From the NCBI GenBank assembly GCA_025201845.1, contig MU603949.1, positions 84,530-148,529 on the forward strand: a stretch of DNA of 64,000 bases. Reading direction: 5' to 3'. Every line of letters begins with the position of its first letter. Position 1 is the stretch's first letter. A program made the translations under genes and the position numbers. Source of the DNA: Martensiomyces pterosporus (lineage: Eukaryota > Kickxellomycota > Kickxellomycetes > Kickxellales > Kickxellaceae). Below are positions 9,595 to 19,539 of this stretch, in pieces. Under the pieces are notes generated by a model. That model saw only the letters and a list, made by a program, of their open reading frames with translations. It was not told where the DNA came from and did no database searches.

Positions 9595-11130
9595 TGTCTC
9601 TCAGCTCTTGTATCAATGATATAGTATAGCGCACAAAACCTTATTTTCCTTCGTCGATGCTACTCTGAATGGCTGAAAGCGCGGCTGTGCCTGTCTGTTA
9701 TTACTTGCGCGCTCTCGCTCTCTGCGTGATAAGGACAGTAGCCGGGGTTTCCGTGAACCACAGTGCAATAACAGTAGCAGCAGGTAAAGGTTAGCTTTGG
9801 AGGCGGGAGAAGGGAAGAGAGAAACAGGCTACTCCCGTCCTGCGGCGCTCCTGGGCTGTGATTTGCCTTCAGGGGTTCCTTGGCAGCGAAAGAGCGGAGG
9901 CCTCCAAAGTCGCGAGTTTGCTGTTCATGCAGCTTGCCTGTGCGCCAATTTCTCACTCACACTAACACGCAGTGCTTACTAATCCCACAGCTCCGCCTTG
10001 CCCAATCCAGGTTCCACTGCAAGATACCTGGAACCGCAGAATACCTGTCGAGCCGCGAGCCACCTGCCTGGGAATATGCGTGCGGTGTTTTGCACCCTTA
10101 TCAGCGGCCAATAGACAGATGGCGAGCAGCACACGTTTCGTTGAGCCAGTGGGTGGATGGGGACGGCTGGCGATCGCCGAGAAGGGCACAGCCAGGTGCG
10201 TGGCATCTGCATGCTGTAGCTAAACGTGAGCGCACTTGCCAGCCATGCCCCCGCATCCGCCCAGGGATGCAGCGAGTGCCTTGCGGCCACGGTGAACAGA
10301 GGCTGCTGGTCCAGCACCGGCCTTGGTATCAACAGCAGCGGCACTGGTACTGGCAGCAGCGGCACTGGTATCGGCAGCAGCGCACGCGGGGCATGAAGCA
10401 TAGACAAGCCAGTACAGCTTAGCGATCTTGGAGAGCGGAGTCGCTATCATCCACCACTTCGCTGCACCTAGACTGGAGCGGCAGACAAACAGCGAATAGC
10501 AGCGGAAGGATGTGCAGCTTGGGAAGGCGATGGACGCAACTGCCTTGCAACTGAGCGAAGGAGAATGTGGGCGCCGTGGGTGTAGGAACCTTGTTATTCT
10601 CCGAGCGACATTCCAGCTCGGAGAATAGCAGCAACCGGCCGCATGCCCTCGCTTTGTAATGCACGCTTCAAGCCTTATCGCCGCCCACTGAATCAGGTTT
10701 TGTCAGCCTTTCTCCAGAGAGAGCGCGCAGGCAAGCCTGGCCACGCGTGTTTATTGTGTAGATTACGTCGCCCAAACCGCCCAAACCCCTCCTCCTCTGC
10801 CTTCTGGGCGGGCAACGGGCGCCTTGCAGCGAAAAGCAAGTAACAGGCGGACGGGTGGATGGGCGGAGAGTAGATAAAGGAGCCTCCCAGGACGGAGGGC
10901 AAAGAGGCTGCTTTTTCTTACTTCTCTGCTCCACTTTCCCCCCTTTTCTACTCCACACACCCCCTCGCTCCTTCCTGTAACTCACCATTTTTATACTCTT
11001 ATACTGCCACCACAGAGCGCTTCTCTTGCTTCAAGCGCAGCCTCGCAGAGACCATCAACCGCTTTTCGCTCCCCAACCACACGCTTGCGCACTATACATC
11101 TCAAGCTCTAGCCACATCATATAGCCAACC
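9595..11130. other. Divergent promoter region of siderophore synthetase and ZWF1
   Basis: The 1.54 kb lie between the starts of a minus-strand and a plus-strand gene. They contain several short overlapping ORFs with no recognisable family and a three-unit 21-bp tandem repeat (10325-10387). GATA-like sites are present (for example GATAAGG at 9729-9735), of interest because fungal iron regulators are GATA factors. The CT-rich stretch at 10909-11020 looks like the ZWF1 promoter and leader. Confidence 0.5.
10325..10387. repeat. 21-bp tandem repeat, three units
   Basis: Three adjacent 21-bp units begin GGTAT or GGTAC and share GGCAGCAGCGGCACT with a few differences (10325-10345, 10346-10366, 10367-10387). 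A period divisible by three could mean coding, but both strands give only repetitive peptides and no supported gene. Confidence 0.6.
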
Positions 11131-12648
11131 ATGTCGTTCACCGGAGGACTCGATGAGGCAGCAAAGCACGACGTGCTCACCACCATCGTGGTGTTTGGAG
11201 CATCCGGCGACTTGGCCAAGAAAAAGACCTTCCCCGCCCTGTTCCACCTCTTCCAGCAGGGCCTACTCCCACGGCGCACACGCATCATTGGCTATGCGCG
11301 CACTCAAATGACCCACGAGCAGTTCTCCTCGCGCGTGACGTCGTTCTTCAAGAAGGATGACAAGAAGGACGACATCGACGCCTTCCTGCAAATCTGCGAG
11401 TACGTCAGCGGCAAGTACGACGTCGACGAGGACTTCCAGCGCCTGCGCGACGAAATCGACTCCAACGAAAAGGCCATGCACAAGCGCGACGGCGACGAGC
11501 GCGTGCACATCTACTACCTGGCCCTGCCGCCCTCGGTCTTCGTCTCTGTCGGCCGCCAGATCCGCCGCAACGTCTATGACGGGTCATGCACCAACCGCGT
11601 GGTCATCGAGAAGCCCTTCGGCCATGATCTGGAATCGAGCCGCGAGCTGAGCCGCGAGATCGGCGCCCTGTTTGAGGAGGACGAGATCTACCGCATCGAC
11701 CACTATCTGGGCAAGGAGATGGTCAAGAACATTTTGGCTCTGCGCTTTGCGAATGTTTTCTATGAGGCCGTGTGGAACCGCCACTACATCTCCAACATCC
11801 AGATCACCTTCAAGGAGCCATTTGGCACCGAGGGCCGTGGCGGCTACTTTGATGAGTTCGGAATTATCCGCGACGTCATGCAGAACCATCTCCTGCAGGT
11901 TCTGAGCATCGTCGCCATGCACCAGCCAAAGTCCTTGCGCTCCGAGGATATTCGCGACCGCAAGACCGAGGTTCTGCGCCGCATCCTGCCCATCCAGCTG
12001 GAGGACACGCTGTTGGGCCAGTACGTGGGCACGCGCGACGGCAGCAAGCCCGGGTACAAGGACGACGACACCGTGCCCAAGGACTCGATGACGCCAACCT
12101 TTGCCCAGTGCGTCCTGCACGTGGACAACGACAGATGGCGCGGCGTGCCCTGGGTCATCAAGGCCGGAAAGGCCCTGGACGAGGCCAAGATGGTCATCCG
12201 CATCCAGTTCAAGGACATGCCCAACTCCCTGTTCCCCAACTTGGCGCGCAACGAGCTCGTCATGCAGGTGAGCCCCAAGGAGGCTGTCTACATCAAGACT
12301 ATTGTTAAGGAGCCTGGACTGTCGACCAAGCTGGCCATGTCCGAGCTCGACCTCTCGTACCACAAGCGCTACCAGGACCTCAAGATCCCCGACGCCTATG
12401 CCACGCTCATTCTGGATGTGCTCAATGGCGACCACTCCAACTTTGTGCGTAGCGACGAGCTTGACGAGGCCTGGCGCATCTTCACCCCGCTGCTCCATAC
12501 CATCGAGAAGGAGCAGATCGTGCCGCTGCCCTATGAGTACGGGTCCCGTGGCCCCAAGGGCGTGGATGAGTTTGCGCCAGAGCGTGCTGGGTACAAGATT
12601 ACTGGCATGGAGTACCACTGGCAGCCCAAGCAGCCTGGCAAGCTCTAG
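11131..12648 (+). CDS. ZWF1: Glucose-6-phosphate 1-dehydrogenase
   Basis: The product is 505 aa, the usual length. The NADP-binding motif is VVFGASGDLAKKKTFPALF (residues 21-39). EKPFGHDLESSRELSREI follows, then the active-site signature RIDHYLGKEMVKNI (about 188-201, with substrate-binding His and Lys), and the C-terminal beta+alpha domain ends in EYHWQPKQPGKL. It oxidises glucose 6-phosphate to 6-phosphogluconolactone with reduction of NADP+, the first step of the oxidative pentose phosphate pathway, in the cytosol. The ATG at 11131 follows a CT-rich leader and gives a normal N-terminus. The gene has no intron. The NADPH it supplies has no special link to the divergent neighbour beyond a shared promoter region. 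Confidence 0.98.
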   Translation: MSFTGGLDEAAKHDVLTTIVVFGASGDLAKKKTFPALFHLFQQGLLPRRTRIIGYARTQMTHEQFSSRVTSFFKKDDKKDDIDAFLQICEYVSGKYDVDEDFQRLRDEIDSNEKAMHKRDGDERVHIYYLALPPSVFVSVGRQIRRNVYDGSCTNRVVIEKPFGHDLESSRELSREIGALFEEDEIYRIDHYLGKEMVKNILALRFANVFYEAVWNRHYISNIQITFKEPFGTEGRGGYFDEFGIIRDVMQNHLLQVLSIVAMHQPKSLRSEDIRDRKTEVLRRILPIQLEDTLLGQYVGTRDGSKPGYKDDDTVPKDSMTPTFAQCVLHVDNDRWRGVPWVIKAGKALDEAKMVIRIQFKDMPNSLFPNLARNELVMQVSPKEAVYIKTIVKEPGLSTKLAMSELDLSYHKRYQDLKIPDAYATLILDVLNGDHSNFVRSDELDEAWRIFTPLLHTIEKEQIVPLPYEYGSRGPKGVDEFAPERAGYKITGMEYHWQPKQPGKL

Positions 12649-13694
12649 CCCTTTTGAGGCAAGAGAAGAACGCGCTGCTTTCCTTTGGCCGGCATTTGCA
12701 TCTTTGTAGTGTTTTGCTGCTTTCTTCTCATATCTGTAGCTTGGCAGCCAAATTGCTGGCAGCATGGTAATGTTATGTTAGTATCCTTCGTTTGCAGGCG
12801 AAAAGTGGCAAAGAGGGAGGCTCGCAGCGCTGCGTGTGTTCAGTGGCGAGTGCTTTACCCAAGCGGAAAGGAGGATGCTGCAAAACAGGCTCACATCTGC
12901 CACACCTGCCACACCTGCCACACAGCCGCCCAGTACCTCTTTCGCGCCCTTGTCTTTCTGGTTCTTGCTTCTTTCTAGCATGAAGCAGACTGCGCATCAA
13001 AGAAGCGATTGACCAGCCGCCCGGCCTTTCCGAGAGCCTATCGCACTGACAAAAAAGAGGATATCCAGAAAGGCGCTCATGCGGTCGTTATGAAGCACCA
13101 TGCACTGCTGTGCATTGGATAAATGAATCAACTCATATACTTCTGCACGACGTACTATGTCAATCGCTCTATCTGAATATCCACCCCCCATTCCCGCCCT
13201 GCGACACAGGAGACAAAGGCGGATGTAGGGAACAATGGGGGATTCGCTCTCTTTTTGTCCTAATGCGCCGGCATGGGTTGGTTGTTTGCAGGGCACCTGC
13301 TTGCTGAAAACGGTAGATAAAGGAGATGAAAGGGAAAACTATGGCCGAAAGAACCCTGATGCCCCACGCTTGGGAACCTGTAAAAGCGGAGGGCAGCAGA
13401 AATAAAAAAAATCGCATTTATACTCCGTTGCCCCCGCCTTTTGCTCGTCTCACCACCCTCGCACACAAGGCCCCCCTAGCTACACGCGCACACTCACACA
13501 TCTCTTCCTTCCCTTCCTTCTCTTGCTCCTCTTATTTATTTGTTTATTTATCTGCCGGCCTTGCTCTATTGCTCGCTCCGGTCTATTTTGCGTTTCTCTC
13601 AGGGCCCCTGCACCACCTGCTTTGCAAAGTAGCGGCGGGCTGCTTCCGGCGACTAGTCACGGCACAGCACAGCAGAAGAAACTCTCTGGCAACA
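12649..13694. other. Intergenic region downstream of ZWF1
   Basis: About 1 kb without a supported gene. A 9-bp tandem repeat (CACACCTGC type, four units at about 12892-12927) is present. The CT-rich part from 13430 to 13690 is probably the promoter and leader of the C2H2 gene. Confidence 0.5.
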
Positions 13695-14126
13695 ATGAGT
13701 GCCCAGGTACGGATTCGTTCGGCGGTCGTTGGCGAAGTGGGGAGAGGCAGCGTCGCCGGCGCACCGCCGCCCTGGCTCCCGCCTCCGCCATCCACGCCCA
13801 CTGCATCACCAACAAGCACCACCTCGCCCTCCTCCATACACCACGACACATCGCCATACACAGTATATCAGCAGGGCGCAATTTCGCTGTCAGCAAAGCC
13901 CAGCAAACAAGCAGCCGCCACTCAGCCAACCAGTGTGGACGCGAGGGGGAGGTGCAAGTGCTCGCAGTGCGACCCAAACTACTACACCATCCCCATACAC
14001 ATGCTCTTTACAGGCAGAATAGAATACGTGTGTCGCGACTGTCAGCTATCCACACTCTCGTACCAGGATGTCCAGATGCACGAGAGCACGAGTGGCCATC
14101 GAAGGTGGTACAACTACCCACAGTAG
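13695..14126 (+). CDS. Small single C2H2 zinc-finger protein
   Basis: The product is 143 aa from the ATG at 13695. The first 85 residues are Pro/Ser/Thr-rich and disordered. The C-terminus has CKCSQC followed by CRDC-x12-H-x5-H, which matches the classical C2H2 spacing and resembles U1/matrin-type fingers. The last residues are RRWYNYPQ. The preceding Cys cluster could bind a further metal ion. The open frame continues upstream, but that sequence is CT-rich leader. A nucleic-acid or protein-binding role is inference; no family was recognised. Confidence 0.55.
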   Translation: MSAQVRIRSAVVGEVGRGSVAGAPPPWLPPPPSTPTASPTSTTSPSSIHHDTSPYTVYQQGAISLSAKPSKQAAATQPTSVDARGRCKCSQCDPNYYTIPIHMLFTGRIEYVCRDCQLSTLSYQDVQMHESTSGHRRWYNYPQ

Positions 14127-14805
14127 AAAAGCACAGGCAGTTCCTCGGCTGCCTGCGAGCAACGTACACACAGGTATCCCAGCTGGATGAAGAAATGAGG
14201 GCGGTGGGTGTGCACATGCTGTGCTTACCTGGGATAGCGCATGTATCCTGCTGCGCGCAAAATATCCCACACCCCACGCATATTTTCTGGCCGCCCCCCA
14301 CGCCCTCCAGCATGCTGTGCCACCGCTCTCTGCCCTTGCAAGGCTCTTCTTTCCGACGCCCTGCTGCCGCTGCTGCCGCTCAGCAGCAGCACGTCTCCTC
14401 AGCAACAACAAAAAATTCTTGTTTAACTATTATGCCTCACATCCGCACTCCGCCTCTTGTTCTAATATGTAGCTTCTTCCCCCAATACAAGTCATTCCAA
14501 ATCCACATGTACGTTTGGTTGTCTTAATTGCCCTTTGTTCCTCAGCCACTAAAAGAGGAAAAGGAAAGAATCGAAATAAACAGAAATGTAAAAAAAAAAA
14601 AGCTGAATGAATAGCTGAACAATGGAGGGGCGTGTTTGGTGGTTGCAGAACATGGGATCTTTTGCCTTATATCCTAACAATAAGACATGTGAAAAGCAGG
14701 AGGAGGGAAGGGCAGCGGGATGGGGGAGGGATGGAAAACAAGCCAGGCAATGGAGCGGATTTATGTAGAAGCTGTGTCCGCCCACTTACCCAATATCCGG
14801 GCGTC
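14127..14805. other. Convergent 3' region between C2H2 gene and SNF1
   Basis: The 679 bp contain an A12 run near 14588 and no supported gene. Short ORFs are shadows of low-complexity DNA. Confidence 0.55.
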
Positions 14806-16357
14806 TCAGTTCGACGGAGCTGCTGCCTGTGGTGCAGGGGCAGCAGCCGATGGCACGGCCAGCTCGGTAATCAGCTTGCAGCACACGTCAAAGAACGGGA
14901 AGATGTTGACCACCCGCTCCTGCGACTGCCGATTCGCACCGCTGCCAGCGCCCACGCCATCCGCCGTCAGCGACATGTCCGTTTTGGCCAGCGACACGCG
15001 CCCAACGACGCTTCCCGGCATATAGCTGCCAGGGGCCCTGCCCTGGCTGCGCGGCGTGCCCCCCGTAAAAGGCACACTCCCAGCATTGCTTCCGAGAGAC
15101 TCCGAAATCTTTGCATGCGGGATGTCCATCGCGTGAATCGCTGCCGCCTTCGACAGCGACCCGCCTGGGATTGGAATCCCTCCATGCGCCGATGCTGACG
15201 TCATCGAGTCGCCCGAGTCTGCCGCCAGCATGCCATCGCTATCGAACCCCTGCATGCCGCTGTTCTGTGGCGAGGCGCCGCCGAGTCTCCGCTGCACGGT
15301 CTTTGCCGGCAGTGAATCAGGCTCGGGGAGCATGTCCGACCTGTCGTGGACCGCGCTGATGGGCGACTTCAGTGCGTTGGGGACCTCAGCGGGCAGCTGG
15401 ATCGGGTAGTTCGAGTCAAGGAACTGGTTGTCCAGAGACTTGGGCTCCATAGCACTGCCATCGCTATCGACAAGCATGCTGTTGCTGGTCATTGCATTAT
15501 CCACATACGTCGACGACGGCCGCGGCGGAGGTCCTCCGGCTGCCGCAGAGAGCCTCCTCCGCGCTGCTTGGATGAACGGGGGCAGCGGCGAGATCAGCGT
15601 GTTCTCGCCTGCACGGTAAGTGGTCGCTGGGGCATCCCCGCACTCCTCGGGCACACGGGGCGACGGAATCACCGCCTTGAAGTCTACCAGGTAGTTGTCG
15701 CGTGAGTCCAGCTTGTACAGCTGCAGGTCGATCTTGACCTCGCGTGCAGTTGGATCACTGGGATCGACGTATTTGGCACGCAGGTGGTAAGGGTTGAAGT
15801 GCTTCCACTTCATGTTGAGCTGCGAAAGCGCCCGGTACACCTCGGCCATCACGTCTGCTGGCGGCGAGCGCGACCGAATGCCAAAGTGCCAGCGCGTGCG
15901 CGTGAGCTTTGCCCGCTTTCTCATCACAGTTGGCCTGCGCGCGGCTGCCTCCGGTGTTTGGAGCAAAGAGCCATCTGGCTGGTGTCTGTTTTCGCCAGAG
16001 GCTGCACCCTGCTCGACTGAATCCGCAGTGGTCACATTTCCAGCCAGTGGGCTGGACACATTAGCGTGGTGTGCGCTCGCGTTGCTGGGGCTGCTCTCGC
16101 CGCTGCTGTTGGCATCGCCTCTATGGCTATATGGGTTCAGGTGGCCAGGGCTAGCCTTGATCGACGCATGGGCGAGGCTAGAGACCGACGACGAGTTCGA
16201 CTGGTCCATCGAACTGGGTGTTCCAGCGAGAGGCGGCAGTGAGGCACGGAAGTAGTTTGACGGGGTGCGCGAGGGCGTCTGGCTATGTGAAATCGCTTGC
16301 TGCGCAACCGCCGCTGCTCCGGTCATTGGTGAGGTTGGGCGGTTGGGATGGAGTCTG

Positions 16358-16401
<44 letters not shown>

Positions 16402-18194
16402 AGGACCTGCCAGCGGCGACGACACCCGCGGAGCAGCACTTGCACCGCCTCCAGCAGCGCCAGCTGCAGCATGGGGCCCCCTGAGCCTCATCTTGTACAT
16501 CTGCGACTCCAGCGTATGGCCAGCCGAACGCGGCAGACTCGAGCTCAGAATAGCGATGCTCGAGGGAGTGTGTTCATCGTCATCGTCATGATCTGCATCG
16601 CTGCCGCCAAGCGGCGACGATGCCGTGGTGCCTCCACCGATCCGGTCGCGCACATCGTGCAGGCCGCCGGCTTGGAACGCGGCTGGTGGCGACGAAGCCA
16701 AAGCAAAGTTGCGGATTCCTTGCTTGTTGGAGTTTCGGCTTTGCTCCAGCATATGTCTGTTGTCGAGGGTCAGCTGGTACGCGACCTTGGAGGGGTTGGT
16801 GCCGCGCAGACGGAGCTGGGTGACAAGCGTCTTGCGCGTCATCTCCATCTGCTGCTCTAGCTCGCTAATGATCGATTCGTCCAGCTTGGCCAGCGACTCG
16901 ATGTCTGTGCTCTCAGGAAGAGGCTTTAGATACTCTGGCAGGTCGGTTGTGAACCACGGCTGCTGTCTGACCTGCGCCAGGGTCATGCGCTTAAGCGGAT
17001 CCACCTGCAGCAGTCCCGATAAAACCGACTTTGCGCCCTGGGACAGATATCCAGGCATGGTGAATATACCCGATGTGATTTTCTTGAACAGCGCAGGGAT
17101 ATGGTCGTCGTCAAACGGCAGCCGACCGCAGAGCATGACATACAAAATGACGCCGCACGACCAAGCATCGACCTCGGGTCCCGCATACAGCTTCCCGTTG
17201 ATGACCTCGGGAGCCGCGTAATTAGGCGAGCCGCAAGATGTCTGCAGAAACTCGCCGTCCTTCATGATGTTTGACAGCCCAAAATCAGCAACCTTGACGT
17301 TGTCGTAGGGGTCCAGCAGCACGTTCTCTGGCTTCAAGTCGCGGTGCACAATGTTCCGTCGGTGGCAGTACTCGACAGCCGACACAATCTGCTGGAAGAA
17401 CCTCCGCGCATCCTTCTCGCTCATCCGCCCACGCTCGACAATGTAGTTGAACAGCTCGCCGCCTGCGTACTCTATGACCATGATGATGTCCGTCGGCGTG
17501 GTGATCACCTCGTATAGCTTGATGATGTGCGGATGGCGTAGCATCTTCAGATACTGGATCTCGCGGTTGACGCGGCCGATCATGTCCGAGTGCGCAAGCT
17601 TGCTGCGTCCAATGATCTTGAGCGCGACCTTATGACCAGTCTGTGAGTGCACCGCAACTACAGCAAAAACAAAGATTAAATGCGCGCACCATACATGAAA
17701 CATACAGGGCAAAATGGGAAAACCCGGAAGGCATATTAGCGCTTATGTCGCAAGGCGCAGCATGCCCTGCCCCCCTTTGTTGTCAGGGTGTGTCTGAATG
17801 CACACAGGCTTGGGGGACAGGGTGCGCGGGTGGGGGACATGCAGACAGGTTGCAAGCGCAGAGGAGGGTGGGTGTGTGGATGCCGCGTGTAACACAGCAA
17901 GCCGCTCCAGCAACAAGAAACGTGCCGCTGGACAAGCCAAGGGCAAAAAGCAGGAGCTCCTTTCTCCCCATCGTGAAAAAAGCTACCGAGCACGAGTGCT
18001 CTACTACTTGCAGAGCCCTGTTGGGGGCAGGGTGTCGTGTGCGTGCGAATGCGGAAGAATAGTGCATTCAGGGAGCAGCCAGCTTGCTTCCATCGCGCTG
18101 CAGCCAAGCTCTACTTACGTTTGACCTTTCCAAAGGAGCCGACGCCAAGCGTCTGCAGCACTGTGTAATTTCCAATCTTCTGTTTGCCGGACAT
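14806..18194 (-). CDS. SNF1: SNF1/AMPK catalytic alpha subunit, two exons
   Basis: Exons are 18119-18194 and 14806-17657, giving 975 aa; the intron 17658-18118 (461 nt) has GTAAGT and CTGTAG ends. The join gives GSFGKVKLAVHSQTGHKVA, matching the Snf1 glycine loop and lysine. The kinase domain (about 8-262) has HRDLKPENVLL, DFGLSNI, activation-loop LQTSCGSPNYAAPE with the LKB1-type Thr, and DAWSCGVILYVMLCGRLPF. A UBA/autoinhibitory region follows (about 290-345), then a 14-Gln run (16361-16401) and long Ser-rich disorder. The C-terminal domain (RTRWHFGIRSRSPP onward) is interrupted by about 250 disordered residues before the last helix (FPFFDVCCKLITELA). It phosphorylates metabolic enzymes and transcription factors under low energy or glucose. 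Starting at ATG 18299 would add 35 basic residues. Confidence 0.95.
16361..16401. repeat. CAG/CTG microsatellite inside SNF1
   Basis: About 41 bp of perfect CTG on the + strand encode 14 consecutive Gln in SNF1 on the minus strand, in the disordered linker between kinase and C-terminal domain. Confidence 0.9.
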
Positions 18195-18731
18195 GGTTTT
18201 CTCTTGGCCCTTACTACTGCCGTCCCTGGAAAACGACAACCTGCGCAGGACCTTCTTAGGGTTTAGCGAATGAATTTTCGATAATGTGGAAGAGTGCACA
18301 CGAAATGTATACGTGCAAAGAGGCTAGGAGTGGTGTGGGTAGTGTTCCAAGTAATAATGAGAAGAAGGCAGAAAAGAGGAGGCGAATGGTGACTGTAATG
18401 CTCGCTCGAGAGAAAAAAAGGCTCGGAGCAAAAATTAGGAGGAACAAAAATAGATAGTTGGCGAAAGCAAGAAGCGATGGAGAAGCAGCGCAAATATTTC
18501 GGCGGTTAGGAGAATGATGCTGCTGGCACACATATCCTCTGAGAATCACGTGTCAGACACGCTGGCGCCAGTGTGACTCTGCCAAACAAAGCAAAAGCAG
18601 CATCGCTCAGCTTGCCAGGCAAACGTTTTCTCGCTTGTGCCAGTGCGGCTCCCGCAGCGCCAGCTGTACGCGGCCATTTTCGTGACGGCAACAGCAGCTT
18701 ATGCGCCGCCCATACATTGTGATCTTGGCAC
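18195..18731. other. SNF1 5' region
   Basis: The 537 bp upstream of the SNF1 ATG contain its leader and promoter; the minus strand is CT-rich from about 18260 to 18480. No other gene is seen. Confidence 0.55.
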
Positions 18732-19037
18732 ATGCTGCCTCAGATGCTGACTTCACGGTCCCTGTCGCTGCGCTCCGCCTACACGCACACCCGCTTTGTC
18801 TTTGCATCCAAACACCACTCCATGGCTGACAGATTCGAGAACAGGGCTCGCGGCATGGCGCAGCAGGTATACAATGCGGCGGACGAGCAATCCAAGGATC
18901 TTGTGAGCAGGAGCAAGTACTCGAGCATACTCGTCGGCGAGCTCGACACGCAGGTGCAAGAGCTCAAAGCAGCCACTCGCGCACTGGGAGTCGCCAGAAG
19001 AAACTGCTGCTTTGACATTGGAATACGCAAGTGCTGA
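18732..19037 (+). CDS. Possible small mitochondrial-type protein, unrecognised
   Basis: The open frame gives 101 aa. Residues 1-29 (MLPQMLTSRSLSLRSAYTHT then RFVFASK) are rich in Arg/Ser/hydroxylated residues with no acids, like a mitochondrial presequence. Residues 30-85 are helical and charged (NRARGMAQQVYNAADEQSKD, LVGELDTQVQELKAATRALG). The final residues (VARRNCCFDIGIRKC) look less protein-like, so the true 3' end may lie in another frame through an intron I could not place. It does not match a family I know. It could be a chance ORF. Confidence 0.35.
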   Translation: MLPQMLTSRSLSLRSAYTHTRFVFASKHHSMADRFENRARGMAQQVYNAADEQSKDLVSRSKYSSILVGELDTQVQELKAATRALGVARRNCCFDIGIRKC

Positions 19038-19539
19038 GGCTCTCAGCCAGCGACCTCAGGCCTTGCCAAGGTGCCTCCACGAGTCCGATTCGGCAGACCT
19101 GGCTCCTCGCCTCCACAGCGTAGCCCAGGCCCGGAGGCGTCTCTCTGCGGCGGCCAGCGGCAGCAGTGCTCCGGCCACAAGCCTGTCCACTCCCTGGGTT
19201 AAGGGGGCGAGGGGTGGGTGCATAGGGCAGCCAGCTTGCTGCCTGCCTTCTATTGGCTGGGGCTGGTCTGGCATGAAAGCACACGCTCACACAGGCAGAG
19301 CGGCGGCTTGTGTGTCCCAGTGAAAGCGGGGCTGACGTCCGCACCTCTGTTATGCTCATATCTCTCTTCCTTGTCCCTTAGCAATTTCTGCTTTTCTTCT
19401 GTCGCGCTCCTCAATACACGTGTAGCCCTTTCGTCTGCGACACCCAAACCCAGCCTCTCTTCTCGGCCTAATCTGCGCATTCCGTCCCCTTAGTTGGTGC
19501 TGCTGCTGCTGAAAAGAGCCCACAAAGCTAGGAGCCAAG
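19038..19539. other. Intergenic region upstream of the GGA gene
   Basis: About 500 bp with no supported gene. The part from 19340 to 19530 is pyrimidine-rich and probably contains the GGA promoter and leader. Confidence 0.5.

Noticed and set aside
9880..10450. Overlapping ORFs (+ 180 codons, - 76 codons) across the 21-bp repeat
   Set aside because: The peptides are repetitive and lack a family pattern. The openness is explained by the repeat having a period divisible by three.
11584..12765. 393-codon open frame on the minus strand
   Set aside because: It is antisense to ZWF1, whose GC-rich codons leave the opposite frame open. It has no family motif.
12892..12927. Short 9-bp tandem repeat as a CRISPR-like array
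   Set aside because: Units are contiguous without spacers, and the genome is eukaryotic.
13523..14527. 334-codon plus-strand frame overlapping the C2H2 gene
   Set aside because: It runs through the CT-rich leader and the 3' flank in another frame. The 143-aa frame contains an intact zinc finger and is preferred.
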